Assembly: GCA_013339895.1 (NCBI GenBank)
Contig: JABACO010000021.1
Coordinates: 2,192,328-2,256,327 of the forward strand
DNA from: Ephydatia muelleri
Lineage: Eukaryota > Porifera > Demospongiae > Spongillida > Spongillidae
Reading direction: 5' to 3'
DNA length: 64,000 nucleotides
Shown: one piece after another, positions 1 to 14,314 of the stretch
How the letters are laid out: every line of letters starts with the position of its first letter
Position numbering within the stretch: the first letter of the stretch is position 1
Position numbers and translations under genes: made by a program
The notes under the pieces: model-generated
Told to the model about the DNA's origin: nothing
What the model saw: the letters and a program-made list of their open reading frames with translations, nothing else
The model's database searches: none

Positions 1-112
1 TCAATATGAACATGCATGCATGCATACCCATAACCGAATGCAATGAATACACATATTTAGATAGCAGTAATGTATCCACCTTGGTCAGCCTGTCCCTCAG
101 GTTTTTCCTTAC

Positions 113-346
113 TTTGGGTGTGTCCAACACTTCTTCCAGCTTGATAATATGTGGATGGGACACCCTCTTTAGCACTTCAACCTCACGTAGCAGGAATTGT
201 ATAGCAGAGCTGCCAGGCTGTGCATGTATTTTATGTGTGCAGCATATTGGTTAGGTTTGAAGGTAGGGAGAGGCAAATGGGGCATTAGCTAGCTGTCCAT
301 TGTATCAGAAAAGTCATACAAATAAACACAGATAGCAAACATCGAA

Positions 347-441
<95 letters not shown>

Positions 442-733
442 CATAAAGAGCTCGCCACTCCTCGGTTACAAAAAGACCTGTCATTTTAAAGGCACTGCAG
501 CAACTCTTAACGCAAAGCATGTAAAGCGCGTACTCTACCTTGTCCTTGTTCACAATTTTCATTGCATACTGCTGCCCAGAACATTTATTCGTTGCTTCAA
601 GTACAGTGCCGAACGTTCCCTGACCCAGCATGTTTCCAAGCGTATAGCGCTTCTCCACGTCACTTTCTTCTTCAACTCGAGTGTGGGGCGTGTCAAAGTC
701 ACTCAACCGCTTCTTTTTGTCTATAGCAGCCAT
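113..733 (-). CDS. STK33: STK33-like serine/threonine protein kinase, first two coding exons (partial, runs off the left edge)
   Basis: Two exons join in phase 0. Exon 1 is 733-539 (65 codons from ATG; donor gtagag) and exon 2 is 217-113 (35 codons; acceptor tgcacag, donor gtaagg). Exon 1 carries the start of a kinase fold: the glycine-rich loop LGQGTFGTV and the VAIK-type lysine in YAMKIVNKDK. Exon 2 begins PGSSAIQFLLREVEVLK, which supplies the alpha-C glutamate, then HPHIIKLEEVLDTPK. The PHTR/EE stretch before the kinase core and the PGSSA...LLREV stretch are, from memory, most like STK33, a CAMK-group kinase; another CAMK-like kinase is the alternative. The catalytic HRD and DFG segments lie outside the window, so activity cannot be judged. 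A 43-unit (AC)n tract sits in the intron. The gene is divergent from the ZMIZ gene to its right. Confidence 0.85.
349..434. repeat. (AC)n microsatellite in STK33 intron 1
   Basis: An uninterrupted AC dinucleotide tract of about 86 bp inside the first intron of the kinase gene. Confidence 0.95.
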
Positions 734-1115
734 TGATAAGTAACAATAGAGAACTTCCGAGCAGAATTCTGAGCAAAAGCGTCGCAGAACTTAAGCAAGT
801 AAGTAGGTATTACGTGTATCCATGCTTTAAAATTTTAACCCAGCCCACCTATCAACAAACCGATCAGCCGCTATATGAATAGGAAATGTATCGGATATCA
901 CCCCGTGGCGACGCCCCTTTGTGTAATCGCTCCGCATACTATGGTAATTAGCACAGCGCTTAGGAAAAAAAGGTCATTTTCTTCTCATCGTAACAACTGG
1001 CGCTGCACATTTCACCTCAGTTGTCTAGGTTTGATTTCAATCCGCAACCAAAATCTGTGCTGCGTTTTTGTTTTAGCGTTTTAAAAGCTTGCTTCGACAG
1101 ATCGCATCTTACAAG
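734..1115. promoter_or_regulatory. Candidate bidirectional promoter between STK33-like and ZMIZ-type genes
   Basis: Between the STK33-like ATG (733, minus) and the candidate first ZMIZ exon (1116, plus) lie about 380 bp with no long microsatellite, in contrast to nearly all surrounding non-coding DNA. I see no convincing TATA box. The divergent layout and repeat-free sequence suggest a shared promoter; this is inference. Confidence 0.45.
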
Positions 1116-1130
1116 ATGGCAAACATGATG
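1116..1130 (+). CDS. Candidate 5-codon first exon of the ZMIZ-type gene
   Basis: The sequence acaagATGGCAAACATGATG is followed directly by a strong donor gtgagt. It encodes MANMM in phase 0 and has a reasonable start context. It would splice in frame to an acceptor at 3849 (ccatagcag) just before GCA-ATG of the next exon. If it is not used, translation can begin at the in-frame ATG at 3853 or 3871. No transcript evidence is available. Confidence 0.4.
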
Positions 1131-3849
<2,719 letters not shown>

Positions 3850-3852
3850 GCA

Positions 3853-4370
3853 ATGACCCCACAGCCTACCATGCCCATCTCTATGGAACGGCACATCCAG
3901 CAGACCAATGAGCGATTACAGGTGAGGCTTACTCAATTTGTGCTGGTTCCCAGGTCACTGCTGTGATCTATGATTTGCGAGTGGTATGAGTAACTATTTG
4001 GCACATTGCCCTTTCAACTTTGGTCTATGACATCATCATAGAACACAATTGTGTCATTTTACAACAGGAAGTCTGTACAATTCAGTGGTAGTGGACTTGT
4101 AAGAAGTAAAGTGTATAGTACTTCCCCTATGTAGGATGGAGGACTAGAGGCATTGTTTGTGGTAGTGTGAGATACATTTTCCCTGATGACTTGTGGAAAC
4201 ACAGTACTTTTAGTTGTCGAAGTACTTCTCCTGCGTTGGAGGATTGTTATATATTGGTGAAGGGTGAAGGAAGATGGATAGTCCTCCTTGATGTAGGCAG
4301 TGAGGGAGGGTGTGGGATACTAAAGCTATGATTTAACATGTTCTCTACACCCATGTGCACCACACATGTG

Positions 4371-4403
<33 letters not shown>

Positions 4404-6080
4404 CCACATGCACACAGTGTACGCATACATTAACATGCAAACACAAGTACACTTCTTGCTTTTAAATGTTCTCTGCAATGGGTTTACTTCTTTAACCTCC
4501 TCGTATGTTCTCTCACTCCACACACTCATTACGCACACCACTCATCATAATTACACATCATCACTCACACATCACTCATCACAACTCACACATCACAACT
4601 CACACCTCACTCATCACTACTCACACCTCACTCATCACTACTCACACCTCATTCATCACTACTCACACCTACTCCACACACACTCATCACAATCACACAT
4701 CATCACTCCACACACATCACTCCACACCACTCGCACCACTCGCTACCACATCACATTCACACCACACTTCACACATCACTCATCACCCACTCACACCTTG
4801 CTTCCATACTGATGTCCCCACCCTCACCACTCCCACCTCTCCCCAGGTAATAAGACAGCAACTGTACACACCCAGGGCGTTTGTGTTGGCGGCACGCGAG
4901 CTGCTGGACTGGTGCAGCGATGTGCGTGCCTTTCAGCCCCAGTATGAGATGGGCCTCATGAACTGTCTCCAGGTGGTGAGCCAGTGTGCTGCCTCTCCCG
5001 GCTTTGACCTCAGCCTAGGTGTGTCCTCTCGATCCAACTGTACTGTAGACCCCCCCCCACTGTAACGTCACTGTACTGTAGAGAACTGGCTGATGCTGGG
5101 GTGTGTGCATGTGGAATGCATAGTTCAGATGTAATCTAGGGAGGGAGAAGTCCCGCATGTTGCATTCTAATTGCCCCCTCCCCTTTCTGTAAAAGGAAAG
5201 TTCTGTACTGTGTGTGCTATATTTAGTAAACACATGTGTAAGGTTTTGTGTTACGTGCGTGTGTTATGGATGAGGGTGTGGATGGGCGTGTGTTATGGGT
5301 GTGAAGGTGTGGATGGGCGTGTGTTATCGATGAGGGTGTGGATGGGCTTGTGTTATGGGTGTGAAGGTGTGCTTTGTTCTGTTACATTGTAGGATATCGT
5401 CTGTTGGCTGTTTGTTCAAATCACAGAGACAAGTTTTCCCCAAAGAGTGCTGGTAAGGTGGTGTGGTGTAGGTGTGTGTGTGGTGTAGGTGTGTGTGTGG
5501 TATAGGTGTGTGTGTGGTGTTGGTGTAGGTGTGTGTGTGGTGTAGGTGTGTGTGGTGTAGGTGTGTGTGTGGTGTAGGTGTGTGTGTGGTTGTAGGTGTG
5601 TGTGGTGTAGGTGGTGTGGTGTAGGTGGTGTGGTGTAGGTGTGTATAGTGTAGATGTGGATGTGTGTGTGGTGTAGGTATGTGTGGGTAGGTGTGTGTGT
5701 ATTCCGCGCGCGTGTGTGTGTATGTGTGTGTGTGTCAATATGTGCATTTTTGTAACAGGCGCATGTGTTTATAAATCTTCTTCTAAGAAACGGTTTCCAT
5801 GTCAATGGCATGTTATGTCGCATACCCTTCAGTGCAGGCTTGTAGGAATGTCATCTGTGTGGGTGTTATGTATGCATCTGTATGCCAAGCATTGGGTCAG
5901 TAAAGTCCATACGACCGAATAAAGTGGCAAACTTTAAAGCCCTTGGTTGGTACACTGTAGCCTTCAGATGGCCAAATCAAAGATTGTATGCTGTTACAAG
6001 TGTGTGGTATGGCTCGGACGTGTGTTTGTGTATATGTACGTATTTGCATATGTGTGTATGTGTATGTGTGTGTGTATGTA

Positions 6081-6163
<83 letters not shown>

Positions 6164-6491
6164 CGCTCATCTTTAAAAAGGCACCAATACCACCATACGC
6201 AGAGATGCTGGAGGGAGGGGGGGAAGTTTGCTGTGTCATAGTACTGATAGCCCCTCCTCTTTCACTTCTGGTTACATTCGTCTGGTTTGTTATGCTTGCC
6301 AAATACTACAGTAGATATACATAACATCCGTTTCAAGTAAGCATAGTCAAAGTCTGTCCTCTCCCATCATCGCTCTCTCTCTCTGCCCCTCTCCAATCAT
6401 ATCTCTCTCTCTCTCTCGGGAGGAGAGCGAGACGAGCCGCTTCTCTCTCCCACCCTCCTCCCTCTCTCTACACTCTATCTCTTCTCCCTCC

Positions 6492-6539
<48 letters not shown>

Positions 6540-7084
6540 GATCCAGCACATGTCAGTTGCCATCTAACTGCTTCACTCTGCATTCGTGCTTTGTGTGCAT
6601 GTGCTTCTGGGGTGTGTGTGGGGAGGATGGTGTACTTTGTGAGTTGCTTGCTTCTGCATGTCATGTGGACTGTCTGTCTTTTATTTCTTTCTGTTTTTTT
6701 TTTTCATTTTAATTTCTTTGCCTGCATCTCTGCATGTGGAGTCCATGTTGGATGTGTGTGCATTGCATGTGATGGGTGTCAGAGGTATGTGTGCATGTGC
6801 ATGTGGGCTGTGTGTGTGTGTTTCAGAGTGCCAGGCACTGTATCAGAGCATTTTGGTGATGTGTGGGAATGCATCTGGCTGTTCGTTGGCACCTAGTAAT
6901 GAACTAAAGAGTCACTCTCTTGTTGTGGTCAATATCTGTTTTGTTGTTCACTAACCACAGTCTACAAGTGATGCTCCCTCTTAGCCTCACCTAGCTGTGT
7001 CCTCCATTGCACAGGCTTTTCCCCTTTTGGTTGTGTCTGTCCTCCTCCTATATATGTGTCTGTGATGCTTACCTGTCGGTAGTG

Positions 7085-7127
<43 letters not shown>

Positions 7128-7872
7128 AAATTGTCCTTTGATTTCATTAGTGCACAATCTATACACACACAAACCCTCACGTGCACACACCTGTGTACAC
7201 ATGCGCACACATACCTACACGCACACCACTCGTGTGTACACACACCTACACGTACACCTCCACACTCCACACACACCACACATGCCCATACATCCAAACC
7301 ACACACACCCACACCTCACACACATCCACACTCCACACATGCCCACACATCCAAACCACACACACCCACACCTCCACCCACATCCACACTCCATACATGC
7401 CCGCACCACACACTCCACACCCACACCTGTACACACATACCTCCACGCCCACACTCCACACCTGTACACACTCACACCTGTACACACACATACCTCCACA
7501 CTCACACCCACACCACACACAGCCACACTAGGTCAGTGGTGTGACGAGCTCGGTCGTTTGATGCTAATGCGTCACCACAGCATGTCGGCCAATGCCAAGG
7601 ACACACCCCCTCAGCAGTCCTCCCATCAGAGCGCCATGGCGATGGCTCAGGCAGCCGCCGCCCATGCAGCTAGTCAGCAGCTCGGCAAAGCCATGTCTAC
7701 ACAGGGGTAAGGAAAAGAAAACAGTGGAGGAGGAGGAGGGGTCTGTGGTGTGTGGGGGTTCTCCGCAACATCTAATGTGCTCTCCACACCTTTAATGAAT
7801 GCTTTTTTTTTTGCCTTCTGTTGCTATCCACACACACATGTACATGTAATGTACGGGTACACAACTTTGTGC

Positions 7873-7925
<53 letters not shown>

Positions 7926-10900
7926 CCATGCTTCACACCACTCACTCACACCACACCTACTCTCTCACACATCTCACACACACTCACGCATAACTCATAC
8001 ATAATACACACACATATACACACACAAAACGCATACATAATACACACACACACACACACACACATGTGCAGGGAGATGGGAGGCACGTGGATGCCCGAAG
8101 CACACCAGTTCTCCGTGGTCACTACAGTCCATGCCGGAGTGACCACACTGCCTCCACCCTCCCACACGCTCTCCTGTGACGATAATAATGCTGCCATGAC
8201 AACGGCAGCCAACTACACCCCCACCATCGTTGCCAAGACAACCTACCTCCCACAGGGTCCCCAGTCCATGCTCAATGGGACCACCATCTACCAGCAGACT
8301 GCCCCCAACCAGGTTGCCCCGGGGAGTCCCCATTTTGTGGGCGTGGCCCATCAAGGCCACACCCACTCCAACGTGATGACCTACCCCTCACACCTCAACC
8401 AAGGTTACGTGCCAGCGCAGTTCTCTGGACACGCCCACCAGGGTGCGGCAGCTGCAGCGGCTGCGGCCGTCATTGCCGCCGCTGCCACGGCAACGGCCAC
8501 CGCCACCGCCACGGCGACAGCCCAGCTGAAGAGGACTGACCACGGGGGCCAAGGAGGGGTACCCGTGAACCTCACTCAGCAGGCAGCCCTCCATCCTACC
8601 TCCGTACCCCTGAACCCGGTCCCCATCCTCAATGGGGTGGGTGGCTCCGCCCACTCCAGTCTCTCTTCCACTCCCACGGGGGCGGGGCCAGCCAGCACCT
8701 CCATTCCCACCTCGGTATCACACGTGTCCACTCTACTGACAGCTCCGCCCCTTTCCCAGGCCCAGGGGGCGGGACCAAATGCGATGTCTCAGGGTAAGCA
8801 GGTCAGTTCCCCTCTGGGGGCTGGAGGGGTCCAAAATGGCAGCGGATCTTCGTTGGGGCACACTGCTGTGCCCCAGGCACCACAGCAGGACACAAGTGTA
8901 CTACAACAGAGAGGACAACAACAACAACAACAACAACAGGTTCACACTAATGGTTTTCGACCTTCTGGACCTATTCTAGTAGGTCCGACTAATTCAGCTT
9001 TGCAGCACATGTCTCCACCTCCAGCACAACAAATGCAAGCACAACAGATGCAAGCGCAACAACAAATGCAAGCACAACAACAAATGCAAGCACAACAACA
9101 AATGCAAGCACAACAACAAATGCAAGCACAACAACAAATGCAAGCACAACAAATGCATGTGCAACAACAAATGCAAATGCAAGCACAGCAGCAACAACAA
9201 ATGCAAGCACAGCAACAGCAACAAATGCAAGCACAGCAACAACAACAAATGCAACCATCAGCACAACAACAACAGCTGCATCAATACCAGCAGCTACAAC
9301 ACCACCAGCTACAGCAGCACCAGCTACAGCAGATGCAGCAGTCTCACCAGCTGCAGCAGCAACAGCAGCAGCAGCAGGCTGCCATGCCAAGGCCGCCATA
9401 TGGGTCTGGGGCCCAGGCCGGCAGCTGGCAGCAGTGCACCTCCCCACCCGTGGGGTCGCAGCAGCTCCTGGAGAGTGCGTCCCCTCCCCTCCCCCAGGCC
9501 CCCTTCATGCGTCCCCCTTTCTCTCAGCAAGGCAGCTCAATGAAGGACATGTCCATGACTTATGTCCAGGCTCCTCAGGCCGCACCATCGCAACAACAGG
9601 GGGCAGGAACCTACCCTCTTGGGTACGGGCAGAGGCCCCAGACCCTACCTCTACAAGAGAACTCGGTGGATGTAGCCCCTGGGACCCCCTCCGGGGGGTA
9701 TCGGGGGTCTGTCCCGCCTCCCCAGCAGGGGGCAGTGTACGGATACAGGAGGCCCCCCCGCTACCCATACCCAAGTCAGCTGTCTCCCGTAGCAACCCCG
9801 TCCCCTCAGGTTAGCTGTTTTAAAAAGCCTCTAGCGCCATCTTAAAGAGCTGCATCTGTTTGTTGCTCACACAATCCAATACTGTGTTGCATACTCCATT
9901 TCACCACTTCCCCTTCCTTTTCGCCCTCCAATTTCTTCCACACTCAATGCTCTCCCTTAATACCTTACTCGGTTTTACTGCTTCTGCATTTCTTCACATG
10001 TGCAACTTCTCCCTTCCTCCCTTTCCCTTCCTCCTCCTCCTTCCTCCCTTCCTCCCTCTCTCTCCCTTCTTCCTCCCTCCCTCCCCTCCTTCACTACAGG
10101 GATCACAGTACAATGCCCCACAAAATCACTATCCAGGAACTCCAGTTGCCTACCCGGTTCCCAGTCCAGTTCCAGGCACTCCGTCCACCCCCACAATGCA
10201 AGGCCCACCCCCCTATGCCACACCCAATACCCCCACTGATCCCAATTACTATGGCAGCCTACAGAGCCTCCATCAGCCAGTCCCCTCCCCCCTCGGCAAT
10301 AGGGTAGGTGTGGTTTGTAGTGTCATGTATACAGATGTGCATCCTGGCTGAATTAATAAAATGTTGATTCCTGTCTGAATTAATAAAATGTTGATTCCTG
10401 TCTGAATTAATAAAATGTTGATTCCTGTCTGAATTAATAAAATGTTGATTCCTGGCTGAATTCATACATTTTAGATTTCGGTGTTTGTATATGTTGTTGA
10501 TGCATAATTGGTTATTAAAGTTACTTAATTGCTCTCCCAACTTCCAGTTCTTGGACTCGGGTGTGATGGGAATGGCTGTTCAGTCTCCACCTAACTATGT
10601 CCAGGTTCAACCCAACGCGATGCACTGCTCCCAATATCCGAACCCTTCTATGCATCCTGGTGGTGGGATGTACCCCGTGAGAGAGGGAGGTATGTGCCAG
10701 TGGAAGGGAGGGAGATATGTGGGAGTGGAGGTGAGGGAGATATGTGGGAGTGGAGTGGGAGTGGAGGTGAGGGAGATATGTGGAAGTGAGGGAGATATGT
10801 GGGAGTGGAGGTGAGGGAGATATGTGGGAGTGGAGAATGTGCCAGTGGAGATGACCTAAAATGAAGAGGTGGTGGAGTGAGGTACATATATGACAAAGTG

Positions 10901-11400
10901 TGACGGAGGGATAAAGACCAAGTAGGGAGTATGAGTGTGGAGGGAGGAGGAGGAGGAGGATCTGGTTGCAACCAGATCAGCATTCGATTGCTCTCATCAG
11001 CATATCACCTTCCTGCCCTCGTTGAAATTGTAACATCTCCTCCTTACAGATGTGTCATGTGTATTAAGTCTAGGTATATGCATTACACCTGCACTATAAC
11101 ACCTGCACTATACACACCTGCACTATAACACCTGCACTATACACACCTGCACTATACACACCTGCACTATACACACCTGCACTATACACACCTGCACTAT
11201 ACACACCTGCACTATACACACCTGCACTATACACACCTGCACTATACACACCTGCACTATACACACCTGCACACACGCACACCACACCTGCACTATACAC
11301 ACCTGCACACACGCACACCAGTTGTATTGTACCAGTGGCAAACCATGGCACTGGATGTGGTGACATTTTATTTGCGCATCTTTTTCAGCTGCACTTATGT

Positions 11401-11488
<88 letters not shown>

Positions 11489-12056
11489 GTGTATGAATGC
11501 AAATCTATCTTCTTTTGTGCCTGGACCCCCACCCTGATGAAACCTTACTTTTGTGTCAACAGGATGTAGGTCAGGGGGTCACTACCCTTGTGCAGCTTCA
11601 CTTTAACACTTTTGCTCCACTGATAGCATCAAGTGGTTTTATTATTTTTATTGGCCTAGCAGGTGAACTAGGCTGTTACAGTTTTGTACATACTCGCCCT
11701 CTGCACACATGGCTGTTACAGTTTTGTACATACTTGCCCTCTGCACACATGGCTGTTACAGTTTTGTACATACTCGCCCTCTGCACACATGGCTGTTACA
11801 GTTATGCACATACTCACCCTCTGCCATGCGAGTAGTGTGTGTGTGTGTGTGTTGTGTGTGTTGTGTATGTGTGTGTATTCTTACCCAAACTTCTGTTGTA
11901 TACATGGCTTCTGCTTGTAAACCTGCAGATCCGCTTCGACTGACTTTCCCTGTTCGTGAGGGTATCCTTCTAAGACCATTCCAGATAGAGCACGGTCGAA
12001 CAGTTAGCCAGAGGATATTTCAATTGAAGGAATCTGTGCACAAAATGCTAATGCAG

Positions 12057-12094
<38 letters not shown>

Positions 12095-14230
12095 TGTGTG
12101 TGTGTGTGGTGTGTGTGGTGTGTGTGTGTATGTGTGTGTGTCTCTGGATGAGTATGAATGTGTGTGTGCATATGTGTGTCTAGTGTACGGCTCCCCCTTG
12201 TGGCATAACTGCTGGAACTGCTGGAATGATGGATGTGGATGTGTGTGTGTGCGGTGTGTTGAACTGAACTCCCTTTGCAGGAATGACCTCGAAATACAGT
12301 TCAAATGCTATCACCATGACGATAAACAACAACTTTGCAACTGGCCACAGGGCGTCTCTGTCAGCATAGGAGAGAACATCCAACGTATCGAAAGGGTATG
12401 TGACTGCAGTGTGGTCCCTTCCTGTGTACTTCATGTGCCCTTACCCCAATGTGCCCCTCCTCCCCCCCTCTCCACCCATAGGGAGATTCAAAGATCACCA
12501 CTAGTCATCGTCCACTCCACCTGAAGCAGTTCTGTCAGCCTGGCCAGAACCTATTGGAGATCACAGTGACAGCATGTTGCTGTGTAAGTTGGGAAGGGGA
12601 GGCTAAAGAAGTCAGGTCTCATTCCAAGTAGATTTCTATGTCTGCCACCTTTTGTTTACCCCCTGCCGTCATGTCAATGCCACACCCCTTACCTCACCCC
12701 TCATTGTAAATGCCACACCCCTTAATGCCACACCTCTCATTGTAAATGCCACACCCCTTAATGCCACATCTCTCATAGTAAATGCCACACCCCTTACATC
12801 ACCCCTCATTGTAAATGCCACACCCCTTACATCAAACACCCCTTACTTACCCTTATCGTAATGTGATCGATTGCTCTTTGGGCTTAACAGATGGTGTGGG
12901 GAAGTTCCATTACACAATGTCTTAATGACTGTTTCTCATGCCAGTCACATGATGGCATCCAAAGGGGGGCAGTGTTTCTCATGCCAGTCACATGATGGCA
13001 TCCAAAGGGGGGCAGTGTTTCTCATGCCAGTCACATGATGGCATCCAAAGGGGGGCAGTGTTTCTCATGCCAGTCACATGATGGCATCCAAAGGGGGCCA
13101 GTGTTCTCCTGTTTCTCAGCTTTGTATAGGAGTAATGATGTGCTTACCATATGCCACTTCACATACATTTACATACTTGCACACCTATACCTGCACACAC
13201 ACACATACACACCTACACTTGCACACACACAGTCGCACTTCTTCATTTTGCAGCTGGTGCACAGACCCTCGGTTAACTCTGTGTTGCAAGGGCTACTGCG
13301 GAAAAGGCTTCTTCCGACCGAGCACTGCATTGCTAAAAGTGTGCTTTAATTGAAAATTGCCGACTACTTTTATATTCTTTCCTCCCTCCTTCACCGGCAG
13401 TTAAAAGGCAATTCAGTAACTCAGATGATGGTATCCAACAGACCAAGGCACGGGTTCCTCTGAAGTGTCCCCTGACATTCAAGAGGATAGCACTACCAGC
13501 CAGAGGTGCTGAATGTAGGCACATACAGGTATGCTGAATGTAAGCACATAAGCGGAATGTAGGCACATATGCTGAATGTAGGCACATCCAGGTAGCATGC
13601 TCACTGATGTAAGGGGTTACAGTACTCAGTCACTATCCGTCACATCCCTCCTCCCCAGTGCTTCGACCTGGAGGCGTATCTCCAGCTGAACTGTGAGCGT
13701 ACCACCTGGAAGTGTCCGGTATGTGGCAGCAATGCCCAGCTGGAGGGACTGGAGGTGGACCAGTACATTGGAACCATCTTGGCTGAACTAGCAAAGTGAG
13801 TTTATCAAGCACCTTGTCCAACGCTGCAGGGGAGGGCTTTAATTAGAGAATGAAATAGATGCAATGCCTGTTAGTACTAGGAGGTGCAGTCTTCTTAATT
13901 TCCATAGGTCTGTGTGAGGTGGCTATTGGGTGTGTCCCAAAGAATTTGAAAGTATACATAACACCATCCTCTGTCCCATCTCTCCATCTCCCCATTCCCA
14001 CCATCTCCCCATTCCCACCTTCCTTCTTTCTCCCCATTCCTCCCACCATCCCTTGTCAGAGTCAGGTTGAGCTTTAATTGGAGATGTGTAAGGAATCACT
14101 TATTTTAGCAGTGAGCTCACTCCCCTTGGTTTCAATACTAGATGTTATCTGGCAACAGACCACAACAGCTGGTGTTTCCACCCAGCCAAAAGTGGTGTTG
14201 TAATGTGTCCAATGTGTGTGTGTGTGTGTG

Positions 14231-14314
<84 letters not shown>

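Noticed and set aside
7215..7526. Minus-strand Cys/Val/Gly-rich frame
   Set aside because: Antisense of CCACAC-rich intronic repeats between ZMIZ exons 3 and 4.
8388..9447. Antisense frames across ZMIZ exon 5 (poly-Ala/Val, poly-Leu)
   Set aside because: Shadows of the sense Gln- and Ala-rich coding sequence.
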